From: a bacterium
GTDB taxonomy: Bacteria > SZUA-182 > DTGQ01
NCBI GenBank assembly: GCA_040755755.1
Contig: JBFLZW010000050.1
Coordinates: 34,112 to 98,111 of the forward strand
Direction of reading: 5' to 3'
DNA: 64,000 bases
The translations under genes and the position numbers were made by a program. Positions 34,793-44,609 of the stretch are shown piece by piece. The notes beneath the pieces are model-generated. The model did not search any database. It was not told the origin of the DNA and saw nothing but the letters and a program-made list of their open reading frames with translations. The stretch's first letter is position 1, and every line of letters starts with the position of its first letter.

Positions 34793-37606
34793 ATGCCTAT
34801 CCTGCTGGTGCCGATGAACCACAGCCTTTCTGCGCTGCCCTTTGGCGGATTGGCCAGGACGGTTCAAAAGGAAAATTCGAAATTTTCATTCAAGATCGTG
34901 GAGTTTCAAACATCACACGAGGCACAAACGGCCCTGCCGTTATCCCGGAAGGTGGATATCCTGCTGGCTGAGGCGCAAACGGAGAACGATAATGAGGTTG
35001 AGGTCCGGTATGAAGGAGAGCGAAGGTGGATAAAGCGGCTGCGGGAATTCAATCTTGAGGCAGAAGCGAAGCTAACGGATGGAAGGGCAGCCTCGCTCAA
35101 AGAGAAGGGTGTGTATATCATTACGGGCGGAGCTGGTGGTTTGGGGCTCATTTTTGCCGGGTATCTTGCCGGCAAGGTGAAAGCACGGCTCGTGCTCACA
35201 GGCCGCTCCGAGTTAAGTGACAAGAAGCAGGCCAGGATCCGGGAGCTTGAATCTCTCGGCTCGGAAGTAGCTTATATCAGGGCTGATATTTCCAGCCGTG
35301 AAGAGGTACGGAAACTGATCACTGAGGCTAAATCCCGGTTCGGTGAGATCCAGGGAATCATTCATAGCGCCGGGGTAATCCGGGATGCATATATTATCGG
35401 GAAATCACAAGAGGATATGGATGCGGTACTGGCCCCGAAAGTATTTGGCACCGTGTATCTCGATGAAGCAACCAGAGGGGAGAATCTCGACTTCTTTGTG
35501 CTCTTCTCGTCAATTGCAGGAGCGATAGGCAATCCAGGGCAGATCGATTATGCTTATGCCAATAGCTTCATGGATAATTTTGCCCTCATGAGGGAAGGGC
35601 TGCGAAGAAAAGGGTCCCGCGCTGGCAGGACCTTGTCCATCAACTGGCCGCTGTGGCGGGAAGGCGGGATGAAGGTTGACGAGAACATTGAAAAGGCGTT
35701 GGCAAAGACTTTGGGGATGTGGCCGCTCCGGACAGAGGCCGGGTTGAATACCTTTACTCAGGGGTTGGCCTCGGAGGAAACCCAATTCCTGGCAGTAGAG
35801 GGTGACCAGCAAAAGCTCAGGCAACTGCTCGGAAAAGGAGACGAATCCTCCTGGCAGGAAGATGAAGGCAAAATCCCACCCAAAGCGGATGAGGAAGATT
35901 TACTGGAGAAGATTCAAAAAGACATCGTGAGGATTGCTTCGGAGATTCTCAAGATTCAGGAAACGAGCATCGATGTAAACAAGGACATGAATGAATATGG
36001 TTTCGATTCTATTACCCTGACAGACCTCACCAATCGAGTCAATGCCCGCTACGGCCTGGAGATAGCCATATCTGTTTTCTTTGAACATTCCTCCATCAGT
36101 GCATCTGCGAAGTATTTGGGTAATGAATACCGGGATAGCTTTCTCCGCTATTACCAGGATAGCCTGGGAGTGGGCAAACCAGTAAAAGTGGACCAGGACG
36201 CTCCACATTTCCCTGTTCTTGATGAGGAAGGTGAAAACAGCCATCACCCTCACCCAGCCTCCCCCCTCAAGGGGGAGGAGAGAGATGGGTGTCCTCAACA
36301 AGGATGGGGAACATCTGAGTCTGCTGCATATAAAGTCGAACCCGGAAGCTGCTTTCACACTGTTTTTCTCACCGGGGCTACCGGGATTTTGGGCGGATAC
36401 ATACTCAAAGAGCTGCTGGAAACGACTGATTCACGGATATATTGTCTAATCCGGGCCAATGATACCGTTCATGCTCAAGAGAGGCTGAGGAAAATATTAG
36501 CCATTTATGGGGCGGACGACAGGGTATTAAGCGCATTGAACCACAGAGTCCTTCTCCTGATCGGCGATGTCAGCAAAGATAATCTTGGCTTGTCAGGCGA
36601 GGAATACCGCCATTTGGCAGAGTCGATCGATTGTGCGATTAATATCAAATGGCTGTCCAAAGGCTCGAAAAAGATCCTCGAAGCATCCAAAGAGCTGGGC
36701 TATAAGATGGAACCCATGCCAAAATTCATGCGGTATAACAAGTGCCGCAGGTGCGGCATGTGCCATTTGGGCTGTCCCTACGGTGCCAAGTGGACGTCCC
36801 TGGATTACCTGGATGAAGCCGTAAGCCAGGGGGCTGACGTCAGGTATGAGACCGTTGTCGAGCGGGTTCTTCTCGAGAATGGCAAGGCCGTAGGAGTAAA
36901 GGGAAAGGGTCCGAAGGGGCGGGTTGAAATCTTCTCGGACGTGGTCATTCTGGCCGCAGGCGGCCTGGGGACCCCCGTTATCTTACAGAAAACAGGCATT
37001 GAAGATGCCGGGTCAAATTTTTTTGGGGACCTTTTGATGAATACCTATGGAGTCACCAAAGATCTCAGCCAGCTTCATGAGCCTGTGAAGGCACTTGTTG
37101 ATACTGAATTTCATAAAAGCAAAGGGTTTATTCTCTCTACATTCCTCCAGCCGGCGCGATTGCACAGGTTCGTAGAAGCCGGGGTACGGGGAGTGCTTCT
37201 TCCAACCGACCGAACATTAGGCATCATGACCAAAAGTGCCGATGACCAAACCGGTCGCGTATACCTTGATGGATCTTATTCCAAGGTGGTGACCGAAAAG
37301 GACAGGGCAAGACTGAGAGAGGGCTCTGAAATAGCCAAAGAGATACTTATCAGGGCGGGAGTAGACAGCAAGTCCATCGTGGTTGGAAATCCTGTTGGTG
37401 CTCACCCTGGTGGAACCGCTGCTATCGGCAAAATCGTGAACAGTGATCTGAAGACAGAAATCGATAACCTCTATGTCTGTGATGCCAGTGTCTTTCCGCG
37501 GTCAGTCGGTGCCCCTCCTATTCTGACTATCGCTGCCCTGGCCAAGCGGCTGGCGAAAACGCTGGTATCGCAGCAAACTCTGACCGAGTACCGGAGTGCG
37601 GCATAG
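34793..37606 (+). CDS. Chimeric protein: KR - ACP - truncated thioester reductase - truncated GMC oxidoreductase
   Basis: An open frame of 937 codons. Residues 1-350 are a ketoreductase: structural half with LPFGGLARTVQKEN, then ITGGAGGLG, LFSSIAGAIG and catalytic Tyr in IDYAYANSF. Residues 370-450 are an acyl carrier domain with phosphopantetheine Ser406 in YGFDSI. Residues about 468-509 are encoded by a dispersed repeat. From about 522 a thioester-reductase Rossmann start is seen (VFLTGATGILGG), but it breaks off near 618, before the catalytic Tyr/Lys. Residues about 625-937 are the C-terminal two thirds of a GMC oxidoreductase with CRRCGMCHLGC and GNPVGAHPGGTAAIG, lacking the N-terminal FAD-binding GxGxxG. 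No good ribosome site precedes ATG 34793. Probably a deletion product of a trans-AT synthase. Confidence 0.7.
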   Translation: MPILLVPMNHSLSALPFGGLARTVQKENSKFSFKIVEFQTSHEAQTALPLSRKVDILLAEAQTENDNEVEVRYEGERRWIKRLREFNLEAEAKLTDGRAASLKEKGVYIITGGAGGLGLIFAGYLAGKVKARLVLTGRSELSDKKQARIRELESLGSEVAYIRADISSREEVRKLITEAKSRFGEIQGIIHSAGVIRDAYIIGKSQEDMDAVLAPKVFGTVYLDEATRGENLDFFVLFSSIAGAIGNPGQIDYAYANSFMDNFALMREGLRRKGSRAGRTLSINWPLWREGGMKVDENIEKALAKTLGMWPLRTEAGLNTFTQGLASEETQFLAVEGDQQKLRQLLGKGDESSWQEDEGKIPPKADEEDLLEKIQKDIVRIASEILKIQETSIDVNKDMNEYGFDSITLTDLTNRVNARYGLEIAISVFFEHSSISASAKYLGNEYRDSFLRYYQDSLGVGKPVKVDQDAPHFPVLDEEGENSHHPHPASPLKGEERDGCPQQGWGTSESAAYKVEPGSCFHTVFLTGATGILGGYILKELLETTDSRIYCLIRANDTVHAQERLRKILAIYGADDRVLSALNHRVLLLIGDVSKDNLGLSGEEYRHLAESIDCAINIKWLSKGSKKILEASKELGYKMEPMPKFMRYNKCRRCGMCHLGCPYGAKWTSLDYLDEAVSQGADVRYETVVERVLLENGKAVGVKGKGPKGRVEIFSDVVILAAGGLGTPVILQKTGIEDAGSNFFGDLLMNTYGVTKDLSQLHEPVKALVDTEFHKSKGFILSTFLQPARLHRFVEAGVRGVLLPTDRTLGIMTKSADDQTGRVYLDGSYSKVVTEKDRARLREGSEIAKEILIRAGVDSKSIVVGNPVGAHPGGTAAIGKIVNSDLKTEIDNLYVCDASVFPRSVGAPPILTIAALAKRLAKTLVSQQTLTEYRSAA
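36196..36316 (+). repeat. Dispersed inverted-end repeat, copy B, inside a reading frame
   Basis: This 121-bp segment aligns along its full length with copy E (57855-57975). They share GATGAGGAAGGTGAAAACA, CCATCACCC, CACCCAGCCTCCCCCCTCAA and GGGGGAGGAG, and this copy ends ATGGGGAACATCT. Its left end is degenerate (GGACGCTCCACAT). It is read through in frame as a linker of about 40 residues rich in His, Pro, Gly and charged residues between the ACP and the reductase start. Confidence 0.85.
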
Positions 37607-37982
37607 GAGAAGAGCGGCGGTAGCCGCTTTGAAGTGTGGTGGCACGACACCGCTTCCCTTCAGGGAAAGCGGTGTCCATTTAGCCGGCTAATTCCCGTGC
37701 CGGGTACTAAGTCTCTGTATAAGCATAGTTAATTCATTAAATTCCGATAATATTGATGGAGTGAGAAAAAAATTTCTTGATGGTCTGAGCAGGAAACACA
37801 GTTACCTGTCGGTGTTCGTATCAGGCAGTGGTTTTTGGAGTAATTACCCCAAAATATTATAGAAATTTTAACATAATTAGGCTACAATAGTCTTTCATGG
37901 GCTGGGAACACCGGTTCATTACCGGTAGTCACTTATAATGACCTACAGTCGGAAACCGCTATGACAAAGGAGAAACAAACCG
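37607..37982. other. Intergenic region before metK
   Basis: This gap of 376 bp contains the hairpin at 37647-37675 and an AT-rich stretch at 37720-37890 that probably holds the metK promoter. I looked for SAM-riboswitch-like cores upstream of metK and saw none that I could support. A CCGGT(TCATT)ACCGG hairpin lies near 37912. Confidence 0.35.
37647..37675 (+). terminator. Strong hairpin after the chimeric synthase gene
   Basis: ACACCGCTTCCC (37647-37658) and GGGAAAGCGGTGT (37663-37675) pair over 12 bp with one bulged base. It lies about 40 bp after the stop of the chimeric gene. The following CCATTTAG has no proper T-run, so termination would be inefficient or depend on other factors. Confidence 0.4.
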
Positions 37983-39158
<1,176 letters not shown>

Positions 39159-39201
39159 TGCCTTAAGCATCAGCCTTGACATCGATTACTTATTTTGAGA
39201 T

Positions 39202-39247
39202 AAGCGTTCAGTATCCGGGACAAATCCTGAATGCTGAACGCTTTTAC
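39202..39247 (+). terminator. Terminator or attenuator between metK and ahcY
   Basis: A perfect 10-bp inverted repeat, AAGCGTTCAG (39202-39211) and CTGAACGCTT (39234-39243), encloses a loop with a further small stem (CCGGGA/TCCTG). The T-run is short (CTTTTA). It should reduce read-through from metK into ahcY. No SAH-riboswitch core was recognised around it. Confidence 0.5.
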
Positions 39248-39276
39248 CTTAAACCCATGAGGAGACATGGATAAGC

Positions 39277-40734
39277 ATGAACAATCAGACTGCTGTATTA
39301 GATATGCCTGCGAGCGAAATTGATACCATGAACCAGGATTATAAGGTCAAAGATATTTCATTAGCCAGGGCCGGGCGGCTGCAAATTGAAATTGCCGAAA
39401 AAGAAATGCCCGGGCTTATGGCCATACGAAAAAAATATGCTGCTGAAAAACCTTTGAAAGGGGCACGGATTACCGGCTCTCTTCATATGACCGTCCAGAC
39501 AGCCGTCTTAATCGAAACCCTGGTTGAATTAGGTGCCCAGGTGAGATGGGCCTCCTGTAATATCTATTCCACCCAGGACGAGGCAGCCGCAGCTATTGCC
39601 CAGGCCGGGATTCCGGTGTTTGCCTGGAAGGGAGAAACACTGGAAGAATACTGGTGGTGTACTGACCGGGCATTATCTTTCCCCGGAGGGAAAGGGCCGA
39701 ATCTCGTCGTGGATGATGGCGGCGATGCTACCTTGCTCATCCATAAAGGGTATGAGGCCGAAGAGGGAAGTACCTGGTGCAGCGAGCCTTCAACCAGCAG
39801 AGATGAAGAAACCCTGAAAAACCTTATCAAAGCCGAGTTGCAAAGAGATAATACCCGATGGCACAAGGTAGTGAAGGAATGGGCAGGAGTTTCGGAAGAG
39901 ACCACTACCGGCGTGCACAGATTAATCCAAATGGCGCAGAATGGTACCTTGCTTGTCCCGGCTATCAATGTCAATGATTCGGTGACGAAATCCAAGTTTG
40001 ATAATCTGTATGGATGCAGGGAATCTTTAGCCGATGGCATCAAAAGAGCGACCGATGTCATGGTGGCTGGCAAGGTCTGTGTTGTCTGTGGGTATGGTGA
40101 TGTCGGGAAAGGCTCCGCCAAGTCTCTTCGCGGATTCGGGGCGAGAGTTATCATTACCGAGATCGACCCCATCTGCGCCCTGCAGGCGGCCATGGAAGGG
40201 TATGAGGTCACTACCGTGGAAGACACTCTGGCGGAAGGTGATATCTACATCACTGCAACAGGGGACTGCGATATCATTACCATTGAACATATGGCCAGAA
40301 TGAAAGACCAGGCCATTGTCTGTAATATCGGTCATTTTGACAGTGAAATCCAGGTTGAGGCTCTTAACAATTTTCCCGGCATAAAAAAGGTCAATATCAA
40401 GCCGCAGGTAGATCGATATGACTTTCCTGATGGACACAGTATTTACCTTCTTGCTGAAGGCAGGCTGGTAAACCTGGGCTGTGCTACAGGGCATCCCTCG
40501 TTCGTCATGTCAAATTCATTCTCCAATCAGACCCTGGCTCAAATCGATCTCTGGAAAAAGAGAAGTGAATATAAGCCCAGGGTATACCGGCTGCCGAAAA
40601 AATTAGATGAAGAGGTTGCCCGATTGCACCTTGAAAAAATCGGGGTTAAATTAACCGTTATGACCAAAAAACAATCCGAATATCTGGGCATACCGGTTGA
40701 AGGTCCTTTTAAACCAGAACATTACCGCTACTAA
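39277..40734 (+). CDS. ahcY: Adenosylhomocysteinase (SAH hydrolase)
   Basis: It hydrolyses S-adenosylhomocysteine to adenosine and homocysteine, relieving inhibition of methyltransferases. The protein has 485 residues. Substrate-binding motifs [19 protein letters not shown] and [16 protein letters not shown] lie in the N-terminal half. NAD binding is shown by [19 protein letters not shown], and the C-terminal [18 protein letters not shown] is followed by PEHYRY. The length fits the long bacterial form. ATG 39277 is used, although a start at ATG 39328 ([13 protein letters not shown]) is closer to the usual N-terminus. Intact. Confidence 0.96.
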   Translation: MNNQTAVLDMPASEIDTMNQDYKVKDISLARAGRLQIEIAEKEMPGLMAIRKKYAAEKPLKGARITGSLHMTVQTAVLIETLVELGAQVRWASCNIYSTQDEAAAAIAQAGIPVFAWKGETLEEYWWCTDRALSFPGGKGPNLVVDDGGDATLLIHKGYEAEEGSTWCSEPSTSRDEETLKNLIKAELQRDNTRWHKVVKEWAGVSEETTTGVHRLIQMAQNGTLLVPAINVNDSVTKSKFDNLYGCRESLADGIKRATDVMVAGKVCVVCGYGDVGKGSAKSLRGFGARVIITEIDPICALQAAMEGYEVTTVEDTLAEGDIYITATGDCDIITIEHMARMKDQAIVCNIGHFDSEIQVEALNNFPGIKKVNIKPQVDRYDFPDGHSIYLLAEGRLVNLGCATGHPSFVMSNSFSNQTLAQIDLWKKRSEYKPRVYRLPKKLDEEVARLHLEKIGVKLTVMTKKQSEYLGIPVEGPFKPEHYRY

Positions 40735-41037
40735 CAGCCTGGCAGTTCAGCAATCGGATGTTCCCCATCCTGTATGAGAGCCTGTTTTACTCTTCTCCCC
40801 CCTCAAGGGGGGAGGCCGGGTGGGGGTGATTGTCGTGAAAACCCTACCTCTCAAGCCTCTCCAGTAAGTTGAGGTGAGAAGAAAAGCAGGCTCAGCTTAA
40901 CGCCTATGGGCAAAAGCTCTATTCTGTATTTAATAAATTAGCAAAAATAACCTAATATATATGCAATATAAAAAATCAGGTGTTCACTGCTCTATAGATA
41001 AATCCATGCAGGTTTTTTTCTTTGGAAGATTCGGATT
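40735..41037. other. Intergenic region between ahcY and a toxin-antitoxin pair
   Basis: This gap of 303 bp separates convergent genes. It is largely occupied by repeat copy C (40757-40842) and a GCCTCTC/GAGGTGAG-type imperfect palindrome near 40848-40880. The remainder is AT-rich with no gene. Confidence 0.4.
40757..40842 (-). repeat. Dispersed inverted-end repeat, copy C (reverse orientation)
   Basis: Read on the minus strand it runs GTGAAAAC, ATCACCCCCACCC, GGCCTCCCCCC, TTGAGGGGGGAG and ends GGATGGGGAACATC. This is the same order as the plus-strand copies B and E. Its left third is missing or too diverged to see. It starts 23 bp after the ahcY stop. Confidence 0.75.
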
Positions 41038-41334
41038 TCATCCCAAGGTTTCTGAGTCTATCCAATCCTCTAAATCAACATTAAGCTCTATTCTTCTGGT
41101 TTTGAGCAGGCCATGGAAATCCCATGGTGACAGATGTAGCTTATTACAAACCTGCATCATCGTTAACTCCCCCTTGCGATACTCATCAAGGAGTCTTTCC
41201 ATCTTGTCTTCTTCGAATCCCTTTTTAAGGATCTGCCTTAAATACTCGGACTTATCAAGGTCCATTTCCTTGATAAAATTTGATAGATCCTTTAAAAATT
41301 TATCGGATACCCTAACGGTTGTCGGCTTTAACAC
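41038..41334 (-). CDS. Antitoxin, UPF0175-like DNA-binding protein
   Basis: The 98-residue protein has an N-terminal ribbon-type segment (VLKPTTVRVSDKFLKDLSNFI) with DLDKSEYLRQILKKGFEED. Then comes a helix-turn-helix-like half, EYRKGELTMMQVCNKLHLSPWDFHGLL, the pattern of UPF0175 antitoxins. GTG 41334 is preferred because GGAGGAG lies 7 bp upstream; the open frame reaches 41370. It overlaps the 3' end of the PIN-type gene by 23 bp, so the pair is coupled. The toxin gene comes first, the reverse of the common order. Confidence 0.75.
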   Translation of the reverse strand: MLKPTTVRVSDKFLKDLSNFIKEMDLDKSEYLRQILKKGFEEDKMERLLDEYRKGELTMMQVCNKLHLSPWDFHGLLKTRRIELNVDLEDWIDSETLG

Positions 41335-41848
41335 GTCTTGTCTCCTCCAATTGATAGATTGCTTCAGCAATGATATCCGGGGAATATCGACCTATGGTCC
41401 TTAGCTTTTGCATAGCCGCCGCTGCTTTTTTATCGTCTATTTTATCTAATCTATATAACTCTAAGACAATTTTAGGGGAAATAATGAAAGGAATTTCAAG
41501 GTATCTGTATATCTTTATAGCCTTACCATCATCGGTAGCTATAAGAGATTTTTCCAGTTGTTGCGATAATGATATGACTTCTCGTTCTCCAGCACCAAGA
41601 GGGTTGAGAAATTCTCCACTTAATGAATTTTTCTGCCTGTTCACAGCAGCGACGTTTATCTTTTCTTTGGCAACATACTGTAAAATTATAGCAGCATCCG
41701 GATATTTAAAAGCAGCTTTTTCACCTGTGGTTTCTTTTAATACCGCTTCAGGGATTACTACTTTCAGGCCCTCAACAAGGAACTTTAACATATTGCATTT
41801 TATTAGCAGGATGAGGGAACAGCTATCGGCTATCAGGTGGTTATACAA
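41312..41848 (-). CDS. PIN-domain toxin (DUF3368-like)
   Basis: The 178-residue protein starts LIADSCSLILLIKC with the first acidic residue of a PIN nuclease site. It contains VVIPEAVLKET, LGAGEREVISLSQQ and SLIATDDGKAIKIYRYL, which carry the remaining Glu/Asp positions. This is the DUF3368-type layout: GAGE, then ATDD. It probably cleaves RNA when released from its antitoxin. Translation begins at TTG 41848, 6 bp after GGAGGGG. An inverted repeat upstream is a likely operator. Confidence 0.75.
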   Translation of the reverse strand: MYNHLIADSCSLILLIKCNMLKFLVEGLKVVIPEAVLKETTGEKAAFKYPDAAIILQYVAKEKINVAAVNRQKNSLSGEFLNPLGAGEREVISLSQQLEKSLIATDDGKAIKIYRYLEIPFIISPKIVLELYRLDKIDDKKAAAAMQKLRTIGRYSPDIIAEAIYQLEETRRVKADNR

Positions 41849-41868
41849 TTTTCCCCTCCTTGCGAAAA

Positions 41869-41894
41869 GTATACAATTCGATTAAATTGTATAC
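41869..41894. promoter_or_regulatory. Palindromic operator of the UPF0175/PIN pair
   Basis: GTATACAATT (41869-41878) and AATTGTATAC (41885-41894) form a perfect 10-bp inverted repeat with a 6-bp spacer, 20 bp upstream of the toxin start. A further half-site, TATACAATT, occurs at 41842-41850 over the start codon. Such sites are typical for autorepression by the antitoxin or the toxin-antitoxin complex. Confidence 0.6.
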
Positions 41895-41985
41895 CAATTT
41901 AACTTAAGATGTCAAGTATTCATAATTTTTGATTTAAAATGAACGTTCATAAGGCAATTCCCAATACGGAGAAGGGGCAGGAGTT

Positions 41986-42969
41986 ATGATCAGGGCATTT
42001 GTTTTTCCCGGCCAGGGATCGCAGAAAAAGGGAATGGGTGGAGAGCTTTTCGACCTGTTCCCTAACATTACGGAAAAAGCTGATAAAATTTTAGGCTATT
42101 CTATCAAGGAACTTTGTTTGGAAGATAAGCAGGATGTTCTGAAATTAACCCAATATACCCAGCCAGCGCTCTATACCGTCAATGCGCTGATGTATTATCA
42201 GAAAATCCAGGAAACAGGCCAAAAACCGGATTTCGTGGCCGGGCACAGCCTGGGTGAATACAATGCCCTGCTGGCAAGCGGAGCATTCGATTTCGAGACC
42301 GGGCTGGAGCTGATTTGTATAAGATCGAGGCTGATGGCCAAAGCCGCAGGCGGCGGTATGGCAGCGGTAATTGGCCTGGGTGAGGAAAAGATCCAGGAAA
42401 TTCTCGACGAAAAGGGTTTGGAAGCCATTGATGTAGCTAACTTCAACTCTCCTTCGCAAACGATCATCTCCGGCATGAAAGAAGATATCGACCGGGCGGA
42501 GAAAGTTTTCCAGGAGGCAGGTGCCCGGTATATCCGCCTGAATGTCAGCGGTGCCTTTCATTCACGGTATATGGAGCCGGCCAGGAAAGAATTTGTGCAG
42601 TCCCTGGAGCTTTTCCAGTTTTCTGATCCTGCCATACCGGTAATATCGAATGTCGAGGCCAGGCCCTATACCAAAGATAAAATCAGGCAGCTCTTGGCTG
42701 ACCAGATCAGCCATTCTGTCAAGTGGACGGAAAGCATTCGCTATCTCATGGGAAAAGGGGTGCAGGAGTTTCACGAGATCGGCCCTGGCAAGGTCTTGGC
42801 AGGCCTGGTCGCTCAAATCCAAAAGCAGGCAGAGCCCCTCGTTGTTGCGGAGGATGCCGATTCTCCGGCAGTTGTGGGAGGAGGGCGGATAAGCCGGGAG
42901 GGAGCAGGAACGAAAATAACAGCTTCTTCCCTGGGCAGCAGGGAATTTAAAGAGGATTACCATAATTAA
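41986..42969 (+). CDS. Malonyl-CoA:ACP transacylase (trans-acting AT), N-terminal part of a split AT-PfaD protein
   Basis: The 327-residue protein loads extender units onto carrier proteins. It has FVFPGQGSQKKGMG at the start, the nucleophile Ser in AGHSLGEYNAL near residue 88, SGAFHSRYM with the catalytic His near 190, and HEIGPGKVLAGL. The last residues, LGSREFKEDYHN, are not AT. They are the beginning of the PfaD region in AT-PfaD fusion proteins, and the frame then hits TAA. Removing one T from AATTAAA at 42964-42970 would join it to the next frame as DYHNKYAYVAGAMYKG. It is probably the AT for the AT-less KS at 33.4 kb. Confidence 0.88.
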   Translation: MIRAFVFPGQGSQKKGMGGELFDLFPNITEKADKILGYSIKELCLEDKQDVLKLTQYTQPALYTVNALMYYQKIQETGQKPDFVAGHSLGEYNALLASGAFDFETGLELICIRSRLMAKAAGGGMAAVIGLGEEKIQEILDEKGLEAIDVANFNSPSQTIISGMKEDIDRAEKVFQEAGARYIRLNVSGAFHSRYMEPARKEFVQSLELFQFSDPAIPVISNVEARPYTKDKIRQLLADQISHSVKWTESIRYLMGKGVQEFHEIGPGKVLAGLVAQIQKQAEPLVVAEDADSPAVVGGGRISREGAGTKITASSLGSREFKEDYHN

Positions 42970-42979
42970 ATATGCCTAT

Positions 42980-44269
42980 GTGGCAGGCGCAATGTATAAA
43001 GGTGTGGGCTCAAAAGAAATCGTCGTCAAGATGGGCAAAGCAGGTCCGATCGGCTATCTTGGAACTGGAGGCGTGCCTCTCGCCCAGGTTGAAGAATCGA
43101 TCCGCTTCATTCAAAAGGAGCTTCACCGTGGTGAAGCCTATGGCATGAATTTACTGTGCAATCTGCAAGATCCCCAGATTGAGGATGAAACGGTGGATTT
43201 GTTTTTGCAGTACGGAGTCAGAAATATCGAAGCCGCAGCCTATATGCAAATGACTCCAAGCCTGATACGATTCCGGTTGAAGGGAATTCATCGCAATGCC
43301 GATGGAGAGATAATTGTCCCGAATAAAGTCATGGCCAAATTGTCCCGCCCGGAAGTCGCTGATCTCTTTATGAGCCCTGCGCCTGAAAGTATCCTTCAAA
43401 AACTCGTGCAGGCAGGAAAACTGACCTCTGAGGAGGCGGCGTTGGGAAGAGAAATACCCGTGGCGGAAAATATCTGTGTTGAAGCTGATTCCGGAGGGCA
43501 TACCGATCAGGGAGTGGCCTCTACCCTCCTGCCAGCCATCATGGCCTTACGGAATGAAAAAATGAAAAAGCATGGCTACCAGAAGCGGGTCAGGGTCGGG
43601 GCAGCCGGGGGAATCGGAACGCCGGAAGCTGCCGCTGCCGCCTTTATCATGGGAGCGGACTTTATCCTCACCGGATCGATCAATCAGTGTACGGTAGAGG
43701 CTGGCACAAGTGATGCTGTAAAGAACATGTTGCAGGAGATCAATGTTCAGGACACGGACTATGCACCGGCAGGAGATATGTTTGAGATGGGAGCCAGGAT
43801 TCAGGTTCTCAGAAAAGGGGTATTTTTCCCAGCCAGGGCGAATAAATTATATGATCTTTATATCCACCATAATTCCCTGGATGAAATTGACGAAAAAACC
43901 AGGAAGCAGATTCAGGAAAAGTATTTCAGACGAAGCTTTGAATCGATATGGGAAGAAACAAAAGACTATTGGCTGAAAAGGAATCCGGAGGAGGTCGCCA
44001 AAGCGGAAAAGAGCCCCAAGCATAAAATGGCCTTGATTTTCCGCTGGTATTTTGGATACTCGACCTTTCTGGCGTTACAAGGAGATGAAGAACACAAGGT
44101 CGATTATCAGGTCCACTGCGGCCCGGCATTGGGTGCCTTCAACCAGTGGGTCAAGGGGACCGGGCTTGAGAACTGGCGAAACCGGCATGTCGATGAGATT
44201 GCGAAAAAACTGATGGAAGAGACAGCCGCCTTGCTCAACGAGCGGTTTCAAAGGTTCCAGCAGGGGTAA
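42980..44269 (+). CDS. PfaD-type enoyl reductase, C-terminal part of a split AT-PfaD protein
   Basis: This FMN-dependent trans-acting enoyl reductase of the 2-nitropropane-dioxygenase fold has 429 codons from GTG 42980. Motifs include GKAGPIGYLGTGGVPLAQVEESI, GMNLLCNLQDPQ, ICVEADSGGHTDQGVASTLLPAI, VRVGAAGGIGTPEAAAAAFIMGADFILTGSINQ and the long C-terminal extension typical of PfaD (VDYQVHCGPALGAFNQWVKGTGLENW). The frame is open 5' of the GTG back into KYAY, matching the PfaD start, so the GTG is probably not the original start. In PUFA and trans-AT polyketide clusters this enzyme saturates the growing chain. No KS module with the matching steps remains here. Confidence 0.88.
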   Translation: MAGAMYKGVGSKEIVVKMGKAGPIGYLGTGGVPLAQVEESIRFIQKELHRGEAYGMNLLCNLQDPQIEDETVDLFLQYGVRNIEAAAYMQMTPSLIRFRLKGIHRNADGEIIVPNKVMAKLSRPEVADLFMSPAPESILQKLVQAGKLTSEEAALGREIPVAENICVEADSGGHTDQGVASTLLPAIMALRNEKMKKHGYQKRVRVGAAGGIGTPEAAAAAFIMGADFILTGSINQCTVEAGTSDAVKNMLQEINVQDTDYAPAGDMFEMGARIQVLRKGVFFPARANKLYDLYIHHNSLDEIDEKTRKQIQEKYFRRSFESIWEETKDYWLKRNPEEVAKAEKSPKHKMALIFRWYFGYSTFLALQGDEEHKVDYQVHCGPALGAFNQWVKGTGLENWRNRHVDEIAKKLMEETAALLNERFQRFQQG

Positions 44270-44357
44270 TCAAGAAATATTACCTCTGGGCATTCGGAAA
44301 ATAAAGAGAGCTATCGTGGCAGCGAGACTCAATATAAATATATTCTCATTGACTAAG

Positions 44358-44382
44358 GTATAAGGTACGCGCTATCTTATAC
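44358..44382. promoter_or_regulatory. Palindromic operator upstream of vapBC
   Basis: GTATAAGGTA (44358-44367) and TATCTTATAC (44373-44382) are inverted repeats matching at 9 of 10 positions around a CGCGC spacer. The site ends 20 bp before the vapB start codon and just before its GGGAGGTG ribosome site. Autorepression by the VapBC complex is the expected role. Confidence 0.6.
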
Positions 44383-44402
44383 ACAAAGGGAGGTGTATAG
44401 CT

Positions 44403-44609
44403 ATGCGCACAAATGTGGTCTTAGATGATGAATTAATTCAGGAAGCCTTTAAACATGCAAATGTGAAAACGAAAAAGGAGTTAATTACTATAGCTTTACA
44501 AGAGTTTGTAAGAAATCATAGCAAACTGGACTTACGAGACCTGAAAGGTAAAATCGCCTTTCAGGAGGACTATGATTATAAAAAGCTAAGAAAAGGTGAA
44601 AAGTTATGA
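44403..44609 (+). CDS. vapB: VapB-type antitoxin
   Basis: The 68-residue protein has the VapB pattern: MRTNVVLDDELIQEAFK for the ribbon-helix-helix part, KTKKELITIALQEFVRN as the second helix, then the toxin-binding tail DLRDLKGKIAFQEDYDYKKLR. ATG 44403 has GGGAGGTG 7 bp upstream. Its stop overlaps the vapC start in ATGA. It should neutralise VapC and repress the operon through the palindrome just upstream. Confidence 0.88.
   Translation: MRTNVVLDDELIQEAFKHANVKTKKELITIALQEFVRNHSKLDLRDLKGKIAFQEDYDYKKLRKGEKL

Noticed and set aside
37700-37982. SAM or SAH riboswitch ahead of metK or ahcY
   Set aside because: Neither the metK leader nor the metK-ahcY gap shows a conserved riboswitch core that I can recognise; only simple hairpins are visible.
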